Made by a program: the position numbers and the translations under genes
Shown here: one piece after another, positions 1 through 9,457 of the stretch
How the letters are laid out: each line of letters begins with the position of its first letter
Position numbering within the stretch: the stretch's first letter is position 1
Notes under the pieces: model-generated
Told to the model about the DNA's origin: nothing
The model's database searches: none
What the model saw: only the letters and a program-made list of their open reading frames with translations
Source of the DNA: Clostridiales bacterium Firm_10
GTDB taxonomy: Bacteria > Bacillota > Clostridia > Christensenellales > Aristaeellaceae
Direction of reading: 5' to 3'
DNA: 64,000 nt
Assembly: GCA_001603025.1 (NCBI GenBank)
Contig: LVAP01000012.1
Span: 1 to 64,000 of the forward strand

Positions 1-92
1 GGCGTGGGGGTAGGTTCGGGGGTGGGCTCAGGCGTCACCACGGGGGTGGGTTCGGGAGTGGGCACGGGGGTGGGTTCGGGGGTAGGCTCAGG
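1..92 (-). repeat. Tandem Thr-Pro-Glu-Pro coding repeat
   Basis: Near-identical 12-18 base units (variants of ggTTcGGGgGTgGG on the plus strand) encode TPEPTP/TPVP units in the minus-strand membrane protein. The array continues past the window start. Unit length is a multiple of three, so changes in copy number would alter linker length without breaking the frame. Confidence 0.7.
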
Positions 93-242
93 CGTCGCCG
101 TCGCGAAGGGATTCACCGACGCGGCCAAGTCAGGCTTGCTCAGGAGCATGAAGCCGATCAACGCAAGCAGGAGGATAACCGCAATAAACCACAGGGTGCG
201 CAACACATGCCGACGCGCCTTTTTAGCTTTCTTTTTCGCCAT
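1..242 (-). CDS. Membrane-anchored protein with Pro/Thr/Glu-rich linker (3' end outside window)
   Basis: The gene starts at an ATG read leftwards from base 242, preceded by a good AAGGAGTT ribosome binding site, and runs off the window edge still open. The 80 visible residues are a very basic cytoplasmic start (about 12 Lys/Arg in the first 15), one hydrophobic segment (about residues 16-34), and from about residue 50 an almost pure repeat of TPEP/TPVP units. This is the layout of a protein anchored by its N-terminus with a stiff extracytoplasmic linker leading to a domain outside the window. It lies about 40 bases downstream of the acidic membrane protein gene on the same strand, so the two are probably co-transcribed. 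The function cannot be told without the missing domain; a wall- or peptidoglycan-binding domain is a guess. Confidence 0.8.
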   Translation of the reverse strand, partial: MAKKKAKKARRHVLRTLWFIAVILLLALIGFMLLSKPDLAASVNPFATATPEPTPEPTPVPTPEPTPVVTPEPTPEPTPT

Positions 243-283
243 GTTTTTTCAACTCCTTATAATCTATGCATATCAGGCGTTGA

Positions 284-2371
284 TCACCTGGCGATGGGGT
301 TCGGGAAGAGGGTGTTCACAAAACCGATTCTGTCGCCGATGCCGTCCCGCAGCCAGTCAAGGCTGATGTAATTGCCCGCCTCGGCGATGCGAAGCGCCAG
401 AATAATCAGCGCCAGCAGCAGCGCGATGGCAATCAGTGCCTTGAGAAAACCGAACACGCGCTTGCCTGCGCCGATCTCGTCCTCATCGTCGTCGTCCTCG
501 TCTTCGTCCAGGTCGTCGTCTTCATCCTCGTCTTCTTCGTCTTCATCGTCCTCATCGTCATCATCGTCATCATCGTAGACAGGACGCTTCTTGGAGACGC
601 GGCTGGGCTTCTTGGTTTTCGGAGCCTCGTCTTCTTCTTCTTCTTCTTCTTCTTCGTCCTCGTCGTCCTCGTCGTCGAAGATGGAACGTGCCTTTTCAGG
701 ACGGGCCGCCTTCTTTGCCTTCGGCGCTTCTTCCTCCTCGTCCTCGTCGTCCCCGTTTTCGTCTTCCAGCTGCACCACGGGCTTCTTGGCCTTTGTGCGG
801 ACGGGCTTGTACTCCACGGTAGGCTGTTCATCTTCGGAAATGGCGTCGCTCAGGCGATCCAGATCGTCCTCGACCTTTTCCTTCTGGGCGGCAGCGGCGT
901 TGGCTCCGGCATTGGCGGCTTCGGCAAGCATTCTGCGCTCGCGGCGGGAAAGGGAAGGCGTCTCAGTCATGCCTTCAGCCATCATTTCGGTCATCGATTT
1001 CCGATTGTTATCCATCTTCTTCATTTCTCCTTCCATATCTTTCGCGTCTTGCGCAGCTTTCATTGTTTCTGCCGTTGCCTGAGAGGGTTCTTCCGCGGAG
1101 TCGCGGGGAACGATCTCTTCGGATTCGCCTTCGGCCTCCGCTTCATCCGCATCGTCCGTGCTTTCCTCTTCGTCCTCGTCGCTGTCGTCGTCTTCCGATT
1201 CTGCCCTGCGCCGGCTGATGAGCGATTGGATTTTGTTGAAGAATCCGCTCAGGAAAGAAGATTTCTCCTCGCCTTCTTCATCTTCGTCCTCAGCTCCATC
1301 GTAGCCGTCTTCAGTATCCTCGACGCCGTCTTCGGCATCGACATTCTCATCGCTGTCCGTCGTCTCGGGAAGGGAAACATCCTCCTCCGCCACGGTCAGA
1401 TCGATCGGCACGCTGTCGGTGCGTATTTCGCCGTCTGCCAAAGGCGGCGCCGCATCAGAATCAGCGGCTTCTTCTTCGACGTCACCGGCCGGGGTTTCGT
1501 TTCCATTTTCGCCTTCGTCGGCTGGTTCAGGCAGATCGTCGCCTGCTGCCGACGCATCGGCCGCTTCATCCGCTTCGGCTTCGCCATCATCAATGATAAT
1601 CTCCGGCTCGTCGGGGACTGTTTCGGCTTCATCCACGGGCTCGTCAGCATCCGGCTCGCCTTCATCGTCGTCTTCGACGCCGCGGCTGCGACGGCCGATG
1701 GATTTCAGGAATCCGCCGATCGCGCCGCCCAGCCTGGAGCCGACGCCGCGGATGGTCTGTCCGAATCCGCCCTCTTTCGGTTCGCCTTCGTCGTCTTCAT
1801 CCGATCCATCGGATTCTTCCTCGAAATCCTCGTCGTCCTGTTCTTCCTCGAAGTCTTCGCTTTCTGCCGGTTCTTCTTCAGGGCGATCGGTGTCGACCGG
1901 CTCTTCCGCATAAACCTCGCTGTCTTCCGGCGTCTCTTCGGAAGATTCTGCCTCATATGTTTCTTCTGGAACGGCTTCAGAGATGATTTCCGGAGCCGCG
2001 TGCTCGTTATCCTCAACGTCGAGCACTTTGCCGGCAAGGTCTTCCGCTTCGACGAGCTCTTCCTGAATGATGTCAGCCTCGGAAGCATCCGGCACGGCGA
2101 CGGCGCTGGCCAGATCCACAGCCTCGGCGATTGCATCTTCCGGTTTCAGAGGCCGTTGTGCCGGCTCGGGAGGAGAAGCCTGCGCCGCAGGCTTCGTGCG
2201 GACGTGAGCTTCGTCGCTTGCCTCAACGGGCGCCGCTTTCTTTTTGGTAACGGTGGGAGAGACGACCGGACGAGGCTTTGCCGCCGTTTTTTGCAGCCCA
2301 TGCTTTTCCTGCAGCTTTCGGCGGTATTCGTAATAATCCCGTTCGACGTCTTTGGCATCTCTGTGCGCCAT
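284..2371 (-). CDS. Large Asp/Glu-rich protein with C-terminal membrane anchor
   Basis: This 695-residue protein starts at ATG 2371, with GAGGTG nine bases before it; this is preferred to an upstream in-frame start that has no site. The first 30 residues are charged and tyrosine-rich (a DVERDYYEYRRKL stretch). Most of the rest is low-complexity acidic sequence with runs of Asp and Glu. Two short basic/hydrophobic modules, Gly-rich at about 205-232 and FLSGFFNKIQ-like at about 370-390, each end in an Arg cluster and interrupt the acid. A hydrophobic segment at about 641-663 is followed by 32 residues ending in PNPIAR. I recognise no family. The layout suggests a mostly cytoplasmic, highly negative domain tethered to the membrane. 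The gene is divergent from yerC-pcrA-ligA. Confidence 0.8.
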   Translation of the reverse strand: MAHRDAKDVERDYYEYRRKLQEKHGLQKTAAKPRPVVSPTVTKKKAAPVEASDEAHVRTKPAAQASPPEPAQRPLKPEDAIAEAVDLASAVAVPDASEADIIQEELVEAEDLAGKVLDVEDNEHAAPEIISEAVPEETYEAESSEETPEDSEVYAEEPVDTDRPEEEPAESEDFEEEQDDEDFEEESDGSDEDDEGEPKEGGFGQTIRGVGSRLGGAIGGFLKSIGRRSRGVEDDDEGEPDADEPVDEAETVPDEPEIIIDDGEAEADEAADASAAGDDLPEPADEGENGNETPAGDVEEEAADSDAAPPLADGEIRTDSVPIDLTVAEEDVSLPETTDSDENVDAEDGVEDTEDGYDGAEDEDEEGEEKSSFLSGFFNKIQSLISRRRAESEDDDSDEDEEESTDDADEAEAEGESEEIVPRDSAEEPSQATAETMKAAQDAKDMEGEMKKMDNNRKSMTEMMAEGMTETPSLSRRERRMLAEAANAGANAAAAQKEKVEDDLDRLSDAISEDEQPTVEYKPVRTKAKKPVVQLEDENGDDEDEEEEAPKAKKAARPEKARSIFDDEDDEDEEEEEEEEDEAPKTKKPSRVSKKRPVYDDDDDDDEDDEDEEDEDEDDDLDEDEDDDDEDEIGAGKRVFGFLKALIAIALLLALIILALRIAEAGNYISLDWLRDGIGDRIGFVNTLFPNPIAR
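630..653 (-). repeat. (GAA)8 trinucleotide repeat
   Basis: Eight perfect TCT units on the plus strand encode eight consecutive Glu on the minus strand, inside the acidic protein. More GAC/GAT/GAA-type codon runs flank it (about 480-570 and 655-680). Slippage here would change the length but not the frame. Confidence 0.75.
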
Positions 2372-2454
2372 GACCGTAAACACCTCATTCTGTTCCGTCC
2401 GCCGCCGCGCACGGCAGGGACAGTCAAACATATTTTCTACAAGTATTCCTATAC

Positions 2455-2482
2455 ATTATATCATATTGCCCGGCAAACGCAA
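2455..2482 (-). promoter_or_regulatory. Possible promoter of the acidic membrane protein gene
   Basis: A perfect TATAAT reads leftwards at 2460-2455, with TTGCGT 16 bases upstream (2482-2477). The -10 is convincing but the -35 is weak. It lies about 85 bases before the start codon, in the 289-base divergent gap (2372-2660). On the other side I found only a weak plus-strand candidate for yerC (TTGCTT at 2598, TAAAGT at 2621). Confidence 0.4.
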
Positions 2483-2660
2483 GCTTATAGCGGAAAAATC
2501 GCAAAAATTTTCATCACAAATAAGATTTCCTGGCAGGACGGAGCAGAAGGGTTCCTTCCTGCGGCCTGGTGTCATGGAACAAATTTCTTTTTTGTACTTG
2601 CTTTTCACGCTATACTGTGCTAAAGTGTACTGTGAAAAAGAATATGTGGGAGGGGTAGCC

Positions 2661-2963
2661 ATGCAGCCCGGAACCAACGAGGAACAGCTGAAACTGCTCA
2701 TAAGCGTGCTCCTGTCGCTCAAAGACGAGGAGGAGACGAGGAACCTGCTGTCTGACCTGTGTACCATCCGGGAAGTGCAGGACCTTGGCCAGCGCATTGA
2801 GGTGGCCAAGTTGCTGCGCGCTCAGATGACCTACAACGACATCGCTGCGGCCACGGGCGCCTCCACCGCGACAATCAGCCGCGTGAACCGCTGTCTCATC
2901 TACGGCGCGGGCGGATATCGCACGGTGCTCGAGAGGATGGAGAAAGGCGATAAAGAGGCATGA
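2661..2963 (+). CDS. yerC: YerC/YecD-family TrpR-like regulator
   Basis: This is a 100-residue all-helical protein of the TrpR/YerC-YecD family. The start is ATG 2661 behind a GGGAGGGG site; the longer upstream frame has no plausible start. Residues 30-55 match the family core (LCTIREVQDLGQRIEVAKLL), and residues 57-81 form a helix-turn-helix with the typical T-IAAATGAS-ATISRV pattern. TrpR-superfamily members bind DNA, but the target of YerC proteins is not established. Its stop overlaps the pcrA start by four bases (ATGA), so translation is probably coupled. The order yerC-pcrA-ligA resembles the yerC/pcrA/ligA region of Bacillus. Confidence 0.9.
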   Translation: MQPGTNEEQLKLLISVLLSLKDEEETRNLLSDLCTIREVQDLGQRIEVAKLLRAQMTYNDIAAATGASTATISRVNRCLIYGAGGYRTVLERMEKGDKEA

Positions 2964-5233
2964 TCGATCTCACGATGCTCAATCCGCCGCAGCGCGAAGC
3001 GGTGATGGCGGGTACAGGTCCGCTGCTGGTGCTTGCCGGTGCGGGTTCTGGCAAGACGCGTGTGCTGACGCATCGCGTTGCGCGTCTCATAGACGACGGC
3101 TGCCCGCCCTGGTCGATCCTGGCCATAACGTTCACCAACAAAGCCGCGCGGGAGATGAAGGACCGCATCCGCGCTCTGGTGGGAGATCAGGCGGACGAGG
3201 TGTGGGTTTCCACCTTCCATGCCTGCTGTGCGCGGATCCTGCGGCGGGATATCGAAAAGCTGGGCTATCAGCGTGGCTTTTCGATCTATGACGACGACGA
3301 TCAGATGGGGCTCATCAAGAACGTTCTGAAGGACATGAACCTGAACGAAAAGATGTATCCGCCCCGCGAGATCAAAACCATCATTTCAGATGCCAAAAAC
3401 AGGCTGCTCCTGCCCGGCGAATGGGAAAAGGAGGCCGGCGCGGATTTCCGCAGCCGCAAGATAGCGGACGCCTATCGCCGCTATGAAAGGGCGCTGAAAG
3501 CCGCCAACGCGCTGGACTTCGATGACCTCATCATGAAAACCATGGAACTGCTGACGGAGCATCCGCCCGTTCTGGACTATTACAGGCGGAAATTCGATTA
3601 TATCCTGGTGGACGAGTATCAGGATACCAACCTGGCACAGTACGAGCTGGTGCGCCTGCTGGCGGGCGACAAGAAAAACGTATGCGTGGTGGGCGACGAC
3701 GACCAGTCGATCTATGCCTGGCGCGGCGCGGATATTCGCAATATCCTTGAATTTGAAAAGGACTTCCCGGGCTGCCGCGTCATCAAGCTGGAACAGAATT
3801 ACCGCTCTACCGGAAACATTCTGGACGCCGCCAACCAGGTCATTTCGCACAACGCGGGGCGCAAGGAAAAAGCGCTGTGGACCGAAGCGGGCGAGGGTGA
3901 AAGGATACTGGTTTACCGCGCGCAGGACGAGCGTGAGGAGGCGGCCTGGGTCTGCCGTCAGCTGGAATTCTGGAAGAGGGCGGGACGGGCTGTAGGCGAC
4001 GCGGCCGTACTCTACCGCACGAACGCGCAGTCCCGCGTGCTTGAAGAGGCGCTGGTGCGCGCGGGCATACCGTACCGCGTGTACGGAGGCATGAAGTTCT
4101 ACGAACGCAAGGAGGTCAAGGACCTGATCGCCTACCTGCGCGCGCTGGTCAACCCGGCGGACGACATGGCTGTGCGCCGCATCATCAACGAGCCGCGGCG
4201 CGGCATCGGCGCAAGTACCGTCGAGCGGCTGGCCGATTATGCCGCAGCGGAGGGAACATCGCTGTTCATGGCGGCGATGGGCGCGGAGGAGGCAGGGCTG
4301 AGCGGCCGTGCCTGTTCAGCCGTGCAGAAGTTTTCCACGCTGATGGAGGAGCTGGCCGTGGATTCCGAGACCATGCCGGCGGATGAATTTCTGCGCCGCG
4401 TCATTGATGCCACCGGCTATGAGGAACAGTTCAGGCAGGCGCAGAACGAAGAAAACGAGGCCCGGCTGGAGAATATCGCCGAGTTGGAAACGGCCGTGAA
4501 GGAATACCTGGCACGCGAGCCGGAGGGCGGCCTGGAGGGCTTTCTCGAGAATGTGGCGCTGGTCACGGATCTAGACAGCCTGGATTCGGCAGCGCAGGTG
4601 CTCACGCTGATGACGCTGCACTCGGCCAAGGGGCTGGAATTTGACCTGGTGGTCATGACCGGCTTGGAAGAGGGCGTGTTTCCCACCAGCCGGGCGCTGT
4701 TTGATGATGAAAAAATGGAAGAGGAACGGCGGCTGTGCTATGTGGGCATCACACGCGCGCGCCGTCGGCTGATCATGAGCTGGGCCCAGACCAGAGCGTT
4801 GTACGGCTCCCGCCAGTATAACGCCCGCTCGCGCTTCCTGGATGAGATTCCCCGCCGCATCCTGGAGGATGGCAATATCGCGCGGCGGCCGCAGACGAGG
4901 CTGTCCGTCCCGGGAACGACGGCAGGCGGGGAAGGCGTGCGGCGCCCCGCAGGCCCCATGCCGCAGCGCGAACCCGTGCCGGTGCCCGCGGGAACGAAGG
5001 GCCTGAATATACCCGGCGTGTCGAAAGGCATTCCGGGCCGCAGGCCTGCGTCGGAACCCGCGACGCTCTTCAGGCGCGGTGATCGCGTGCGCCACAGCCG
5101 CTTTGGAGAGGGCACGGTTGTGCTGCTTTACGACGGAGACCGTCGCATGACCATCCGGTTTGACGACGGCACGGAGAAGACTTTCGCCGCCGAGCTCGCC
5201 CCCGTGGTGCGCATCGACGGAAACGCTGAATGA
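2960..5233 (+). CDS. pcrA: ATP-dependent DNA helicase PcrA/UvrD
   Basis: The product is a 757-residue superfamily 1A 3'-5' helicase, the normal length for PcrA, acting in repair, rolling-circle replication and removal of RecA or stalled RNA polymerase. Walker A GAGSGKT is at residues 27-33 and the Walker B/motif II DEYQDTN at 218-224. Motif IV to VI features follow, including the GLEFDLVV segment and the [11 protein letters not shown] box near 595. The last 55 residues (about 703-750), [12 protein letters not shown] onwards, are the tudor-like C-terminal fold that contacts RNA polymerase in PcrA. A linker of about 70 residues rich in Pro/Arg/Gly separates it from the helicase core. The gene is coupled to yerC upstream and lies 13 bases before ligA. 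Confidence 0.97.
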   Translation: MIDLTMLNPPQREAVMAGTGPLLVLAGAGSGKTRVLTHRVARLIDDGCPPWSILAITFTNKAAREMKDRIRALVGDQADEVWVSTFHACCARILRRDIEKLGYQRGFSIYDDDDQMGLIKNVLKDMNLNEKMYPPREIKTIISDAKNRLLLPGEWEKEAGADFRSRKIADAYRRYERALKAANALDFDDLIMKTMELLTEHPPVLDYYRRKFDYILVDEYQDTNLAQYELVRLLAGDKKNVCVVGDDDQSIYAWRGADIRNILEFEKDFPGCRVIKLEQNYRSTGNILDAANQVISHNAGRKEKALWTEAGEGERILVYRAQDEREEAAWVCRQLEFWKRAGRAVGDAAVLYRTNAQSRVLEEALVRAGIPYRVYGGMKFYERKEVKDLIAYLRALVNPADDMAVRRIINEPRRGIGASTVERLADYAAAEGTSLFMAAMGAEEAGLSGRACSAVQKFSTLMEELAVDSETMPADEFLRRVIDATGYEEQFRQAQNEENEARLENIAELETAVKEYLAREPEGGLEGFLENVALVTDLDSLDSAAQVLTLMTLHSAKGLEFDLVVMTGLEEGVFPTSRALFDDEKMEEERRLCYVGITRARRRLIMSWAQTRALYGSRQYNARSRFLDEIPRRILEDGNIARRPQTRLSVPGTTAGGEGVRRPAGPMPQREPVPVPAGTKGLNIPGVSKGIPGRRPASEPATLFRRGDRVRHSRFGEGTVVLLYDGDRRMTIRFDDGTEKTFAAELAPVVRIDGNAE

Positions 5234-5246
5234 GAGGCGCATTGAC

Positions 5247-7229
5247 ATGAATCAGGATGATATGAGAGCCCTGGTCGACCGGCTCAACGAGACGGCCTAT
5301 CAGTACTACGTGCTGGACGAGCCCACGATCTCCGACAAGGAATGGGACGCGATGTACGACCGGCTCGTCAGGCTGGAACGGGAGACGGGCGTGGTGCTCC
5401 CTGATTCGCCCACCCGGCGTGTGGGCGGCGATCCGCTGCCTGCCTTTGAACAGCACAGACACCTGTCGCGGCTGTGGAGCCTGGACAAGGCGCAGTCGAT
5501 CGAAGAGGTGAGGGCCTGGGCGAAGCGGGCCGAAAGGCTGCGCGAGGATGCCGTGGCGGGCGGGGAGGCGCTGCCGCCGCTCAGGTATGTTGTGGAGCAC
5601 AAATTCGACGGCCTGACCATCAACCTCACCTATGAAAACGGCGAGCTCGTCGGGGCGGCCACACGGGGCAACGGCGAAGTGGGCGAGGCCATCCTGCCGC
5701 AGGTGCGCACCGTGCGCGCTATTCCCATGCATGTGCCCTACAAAGGGCGCATGGAGGTGCACGGCGAGTGCTTCATGCGGTTGTCCGCGCTGGAAGCCTA
5801 CAACAGGACCGCTGCCGAGCCGCTAAAGAATCCGCGCAATGCGGCCGCCGGCGCGCTGCGCAACCTTGACCCGAAAGTCACGGCCTCACGCAGGCTGTCG
5901 GCCAGCATGTACGGCGTGGATTACATCGAGGGACGCTCTTTCCGGGATCACGCTGAAATGCTCGACTTCCTGCGGGAAAACCGTTTTCCCGTGTCAGACT
6001 GCGAGCTCTGGGCGGACGATATCGACGCCGTGATCGCAGGCATTCACGAGATCGAAGAGACGCGCGGCACGCTGGATTACATGATCGACGGGGCGGTCGT
6101 GGACATCTGCGATTACGCTACCCGGCGCGCGTTGGGCTATACAGACAAATTTCCGCGTTGGGCGGTAGCCTACAAATTTGAAGCGGAAGAAGTGACCACC
6201 AAGCTGCTGGACGTCACCTGGGAAGCCGGCCGCACGGGCAAGCTTACGCCGCTGGCGCATCTGCAGCCGGTGGAGCTGGCCGGCGCGACCATACGCCGGG
6301 CGACGCTGAACAACTGGGGCGACATCCTGCGCAAGCGCGTCCGGATCAACGCGAGGGTGTGGGTGCGCCGGTCAAACGAGGTTATTCCGGAGATCATGGG
6401 CCGCGTGGAGGAGTTCGAGCCGGACGAGCGCGAGGTCGAAAAGCCTGTGGTGTGCCCGGCTTGCGGCGCGGCGCTCGTGGAGAAGGGCGCGCATATCTTT
6501 TGCCCGAACAGGGACGGCTGCATGCCGCAGATCGTATCGCGCCTGTCGCACTACGCCAGCCGCGAGGCCATGGATATCGACACATTGAGCGAGAAGACGG
6601 CCGCCCAGCTCTTTATCGATCTGGGCGTCGCCGAACCGAGCGCGCTTTATGCGCTGACGGTTGAACAGCTCGCCGCGCTTGATCGCTTCGGTGAAACCAA
6701 GGCCAGGAAGCTTGTGGAAGCCATCGACGCCAGCCGTGACTGCGAGCTGGATCGCTTCATCCATGCGCTGGGCATTCCGAACGTGGGCCGCAAGACTGCC
6801 CGCGATTTGGCAGACCGATTCGGCAGCATTGAGGCGCTGCGGCAGGCAGATGCCGAGACGCTCATGGCCATCGACGACGTGGGCGGCATCGTCGCCGGAA
6901 GCATCGTCGATTTCTTCGCTGATCCGGCCAGCGCCGCCGAGGTGAACAGACTTCTTGAAGCGGGAGTGACGCCCAAGGCGCATGAAGGCGTGAAAGGCGG
7001 CCCGTTCGAGGGCATGACCATCGTGGTCACGGGTTCGCTGGAATCCCTGTCACGCGCGCAGGCCGAACAGCTCATCCGGGATCTTGGCGGCGCCGCCTCG
7101 TCCAGCGTGTCGAAAAAGACCAGCCTGGTCGTGGCCGGCGAGAAAGCCGGGAGCAAACTGGACAAGGCACAGAAGCTGGGCGTTCCGGTGATCGGCGAGG
7201 CCGAATTCCTGGCGCGCGCAGGGCGCTGA
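5247..7229 (+). CDS. ligA: NAD+-dependent DNA ligase LigA
   Basis: The 660-residue product seals nicks using NAD+ in replication and repair. The start is ATG 5247, after the pcrA stop, with a GAGAGG site; the in-frame extension into pcrA is rejected. Domain Ia carries the paired Tyr of the NMN-binding helices ([10 protein letters not shown], residues about 11-20). The adenylation lysine is K119 in the KFDG motif. An OB fold follows, then a four-cysteine zinc finger beginning CPAC at 403-406 and ending CPNRDGC, helix-hairpin-helix repeats around 440-570 and a C-terminal BRCT domain (about 585-655). All parts of a complete bacterial ligase are present. Confidence 0.97.
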   Translation: MNQDDMRALVDRLNETAYQYYVLDEPTISDKEWDAMYDRLVRLERETGVVLPDSPTRRVGGDPLPAFEQHRHLSRLWSLDKAQSIEEVRAWAKRAERLREDAVAGGEALPPLRYVVEHKFDGLTINLTYENGELVGAATRGNGEVGEAILPQVRTVRAIPMHVPYKGRMEVHGECFMRLSALEAYNRTAAEPLKNPRNAAAGALRNLDPKVTASRRLSASMYGVDYIEGRSFRDHAEMLDFLRENRFPVSDCELWADDIDAVIAGIHEIEETRGTLDYMIDGAVVDICDYATRRALGYTDKFPRWAVAYKFEAEEVTTKLLDVTWEAGRTGKLTPLAHLQPVELAGATIRRATLNNWGDILRKRVRINARVWVRRSNEVIPEIMGRVEEFEPDEREVEKPVVCPACGAALVEKGAHIFCPNRDGCMPQIVSRLSHYASREAMDIDTLSEKTAAQLFIDLGVAEPSALYALTVEQLAALDRFGETKARKLVEAIDASRDCELDRFIHALGIPNVGRKTARDLADRFGSIEALRQADAETLMAIDDVGGIVAGSIVDFFADPASAAEVNRLLEAGVTPKAHEGVKGGPFEGMTIVVTGSLESLSRAQAEQLIRDLGGAASSSVSKKTSLVVAGEKAGSKLDKAQKLGVPVIGEAEFLARAGR

Positions 7230-7309
7230 ACGGCTTGGCTTCCGTGCGTGTGAACTATTTTAAATTAACGAAAATTATAGCCGACAAGCGGGCATAATTG
7301 CAGTAAATG

Positions 7310-7318
7310 TGCTATAAT
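7310..7318 (+). promoter_or_regulatory. Extended -10 promoter before yicC
   Basis: TGCTATAAT is a perfect -10 with an extended TG element, about 30 bases before the yicC start and downstream of ligA. No good -35 is seen at the usual distance, which is common for extended -10 promoters. It would start the long yicC-to-rpe run. Confidence 0.6.
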
Positions 7319-7348
7319 AATTTGAATCTGGTCGGGGAGGAATCTGCG

Positions 7349-8224
7349 ATGTACAGCATGACGGGCTATGGCCGCTCGTCCGTCGAGAGGGACGGACGCC
7401 AGCTGACCATTGAGCTCAAGTCAGTCAACCACCGTTTTCTGGATATTTCGTTCCGCATGCCGCGCTCCTTCAACTTCCTGGAGGATGCCATGCGCCGGCA
7501 GATCGGCGCCGCGCTCTCGCGCGGCCATGTGGACCTGTTTGTCACCTATCGCAACATGCGTGAAGACTCCAAACTCGTCACAGTGGACGAGGCGCTGCTG
7601 GCCGCCTATATGAAGGCGTTCGACCGCGTGGAGGCAGACACCGGCCTGCGGGACGACCGCTCGCTGTCCATTGCGGCGCGGCTGCCGGAGGTCATGGCTG
7701 TGACCGAGGCGGATGAAGATCAGGACGCCCTGCGATCCCTGACCGAAGAGGCGCTTGGAGCGGCCCTGGAACAGATGCGCGGCATGCGCGCCAGGGAAGG
7801 CGAAGCGCTGCGGGCGGACATCGCCGACCGGCTTGACCGCCTCGAGGAGATGACCCGTCGCATTGAGGAGCGCTATCCCGACACGGTGACGGAATACCGG
7901 CAGAAGCTCGAAACCCGCGTGCGCGAGTTGCTGAGCGGCGCCACTGTGGAGGAGCAGCGCCTGCTGCAGGAAGTCGCCATCATGGCAGACCGGAGCGCCA
8001 TCGCGGAAGAGACGGTGCGCCTGCACAGCCATTTCCAGCAGATTCGCGGCTTTATGGCGGCGAGCGAGCCCACCGGCCGCAAGCTGGACTTCATTGTGCA
8101 GGAGCTTAACCGTGAGGCAAACACCATTTCCTCGAAGTCGCAGGACGTGGTCATAACCAACCTGGTGGTGGAAGCCAAGGCTGAGATCGAAAAGATACGC
8201 GAGCAGGTTCAGAACGTGGAATAA
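7349..8224 (+). CDS. yicC: YicC-family endoribonuclease
   Basis: This is a 291-residue member of the YicC/YloC family, shown in other bacteria to be an endoribonuclease. The start is ATG 7349 behind GGGGAGG, beginning with the hallmark MYSMTGYGR. The N-terminal YicC domain includes the KSVNHRFLDI segment (about residues 27-36). The C-terminal DUF1732 domain ends in the conserved EANTISSKSQD and KAEIEKIREQVQN(V/I)E motifs. The length and both ends agree with the family. It is the first gene of the packed run and sits 21 bases before remA, the same neighbour as in Bacillus (yloC-remA-gmk). Confidence 0.95.
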   Translation: MYSMTGYGRSSVERDGRQLTIELKSVNHRFLDISFRMPRSFNFLEDAMRRQIGAALSRGHVDLFVTYRNMREDSKLVTVDEALLAAYMKAFDRVEADTGLRDDRSLSIAARLPEVMAVTEADEDQDALRSLTEEALGAALEQMRGMRAREGEALRADIADRLDRLEEMTRRIEERYPDTVTEYRQKLETRVRELLSGATVEEQRLLQEVAIMADRSAIAEETVRLHSHFQQIRGFMAASEPTGRKLDFIVQELNREANTISSKSQDVVITNLVVEAKAEIEKIREQVQNVE

Positions 8225-8245
8225 CCATTGACAGGGGGTGCTTCC

Positions 8246-8518
8246 GTGCCGCTCAAGCTCATCAATATCGGGTTTGGCAACATTGTTTCCGCCAGCCGGA
8301 TCATCGCCATCGTTGGCCCGGACGCAGCTCCGGTCAAGAGGATGGTGCAGGATGCCCGGGAACGCGGTCTTCTGATCGACGCCACCTGCGGCAGACGGAC
8401 GCGCGCCGTGCTGGTGATGGACAGCGAGCACATCGTGCTCTCGGCCGTACAGCCCGAAACGATTACCCATCGTCTCGAGGCGCGCGAGTTGATTACGGAT
8501 GAGGAAGAGGAGGCTTAG
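8246..8518 (+). CDS. remA: RemA-family DNA-binding regulator (DUF370)
   Basis: This 90-residue DUF370/RemA protein starts at GTG 8246, seven bases after an AGGGGG site; the TTG further upstream would cover the ribosome binding site. It opens with [20 protein letters not shown] and contains the [19 protein letters not shown] block typical of RemA. RemA of Bacillus subtilis activates biofilm matrix and osmoprotection genes by binding upstream repeats; the targets in this organism are unknown. It lies between yicC and gmk (6-base gap to gmk), the usual place. Confidence 0.93.
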   Translation: MPLKLINIGFGNIVSASRIIAIVGPDAAPVKRMVQDARERGLLIDATCGRRTRAVLVMDSEHIVLSAVQPETITHRLEARELITDEEEEA

Positions 8519-8524
8519 CCGGCC

Positions 8525-9154
8525 ATGCACAAGAAAGTGACGTTCGTCATTTCCGGTCCGTCAGGCGTTGGCAAGGGAACGATCTGTGAAAGAATCATTG
8601 GAAGCATGGAGAACATTGCCCTGTCTGTGTCCTGCACGACGCGCGCGCCGCGCAGGCTTGAGGACGGCGGGATGGAAACGGACGGCGTTCATTATCACTT
8701 TATCACGCCGGAACGTTTCAGCGCCATGATCGATGAAGGAGACTTCTACGAATACGCCTGCGTTCACAGCGGGTATTACGGCACGTCGCGCAGCTTTGTT
8801 GAAAAGCAGAAGGCGGCCGGCAACGACGTCATTTTGGAAATCGAAATGCAGGGCGCGCTGCAGGTGAAGGCGACCGATCCCGAGGCGGTGCTGATCTTCA
8901 TCCTGCCGCCTTCTTATGAAGAACTCAGGCGGCGGCTGGTGGGGCGCAACTCGGAGACGGCCGAGCAGATTGAAAAGCGTCTGGCTGACGCTTCAAACCA
9001 GCTGGCTTTCGCTTATGCCTACGACTATCTTGTGGTTAATGACAATCTTGATGAAGCGGTGCAGGCGGTGACTGAAATCATTGAGGCAAGCCGCATGCGC
9101 ACTTCATCCAACAAGAAGAAAATCGACGACATCAAACGCTGTTTCAGGAGGTAA
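8525..9154 (+). CDS. gmk: Guanylate kinase
   Basis: The 209-residue product phosphorylates GMP to GDP with ATP, needed for GTP and dGTP supply. The P-loop GPSGVGKG is at residues 11-18. The GMP-binding region follows, with SCTTRAPR (about 36-43) and the HYHF and YEYACVHSGYYGTS segments; the lid contains RLVGRNSET. The length is normal for Gmk, with a slightly extended C-terminus (KKKIDDIKRCFRR). The start ATG follows the remA stop closely. It is followed by rpoZ after six bases, the standard gmk-rpoZ pair. Confidence 0.96.
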   Translation: MHKKVTFVISGPSGVGKGTICERIIGSMENIALSVSCTTRAPRRLEDGGMETDGVHYHFITPERFSAMIDEGDFYEYACVHSGYYGTSRSFVEKQKAAGNDVILEIEMQGALQVKATDPEAVLIFILPPSYEELRRRLVGRNSETAEQIEKRLADASNQLAFAYAYDYLVVNDNLDEAVQAVTEIIEASRMRTSSNKKKIDDIKRCFRR

Positions 9155-9160
9155 ACTGAT

Positions 9161-9427
9161 ATGCCCATGATCAATCCCCCCATCGGTGAACTGCTCAGCA
9201 AGGTAGACTGCCGCTATACGCTGGCCGTTGAGGCGGCCAAGCGCGCGCGCCAGCTGGTATCCGGCGCGCAGCCCCTGGTTGTGCCCAAGGATACCAAGCC
9301 GTTGGTCATCGCCATCGACGAGATCAACCGCGGCCTCATCAATTACACCCGCGATGAGAGCGTTCCTACCCCCGAAATGGAGGGTGAGGAGAAAGAACTC
9401 GAAGCGGCGATGCATAACATCGATTAA
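9161..9427 (+). CDS. rpoZ: DNA-directed RNA polymerase omega subunit
   Basis: This 88-residue omega subunit assists folding and assembly of the beta' subunit of RNA polymerase. Family features are an N-terminal [25 protein letters not shown] stretch (read residues 6-30 as the helical core) and a [10 protein letters not shown] helix near 52-61. The C-terminal tail is acidic. It begins after an AGGAGGT site at the gmk stop. Position between gmk and coaBC is conserved in Firmicutes and supports the call. Confidence 0.93.
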   Translation: MPMINPPIGELLSKVDCRYTLAVEAAKRARQLVSGAQPLVVPKDTKPLVIAIDEINRGLINYTRDESVPTPEMEGEEKELEAAMHNID

Positions 9428-9457
9428 TTCCGGATCGGTGGAAAGGAGCGGAGAGAC

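Noticed and set aside
4-366. Gly/Val-rich open frame on the plus strand over the window start
   Set aside because: It is the mirror of the Pro/Thr/Glu repeat in the minus-strand gene, which has a real ribosome binding site and membrane helix.
372-2623. Serine-rich and other long plus-strand frames opposite the acidic protein
   Set aside because: Runs of Ser come from antisense reading of Asp/Glu codons. No start sites; the minus-strand gene explains them.
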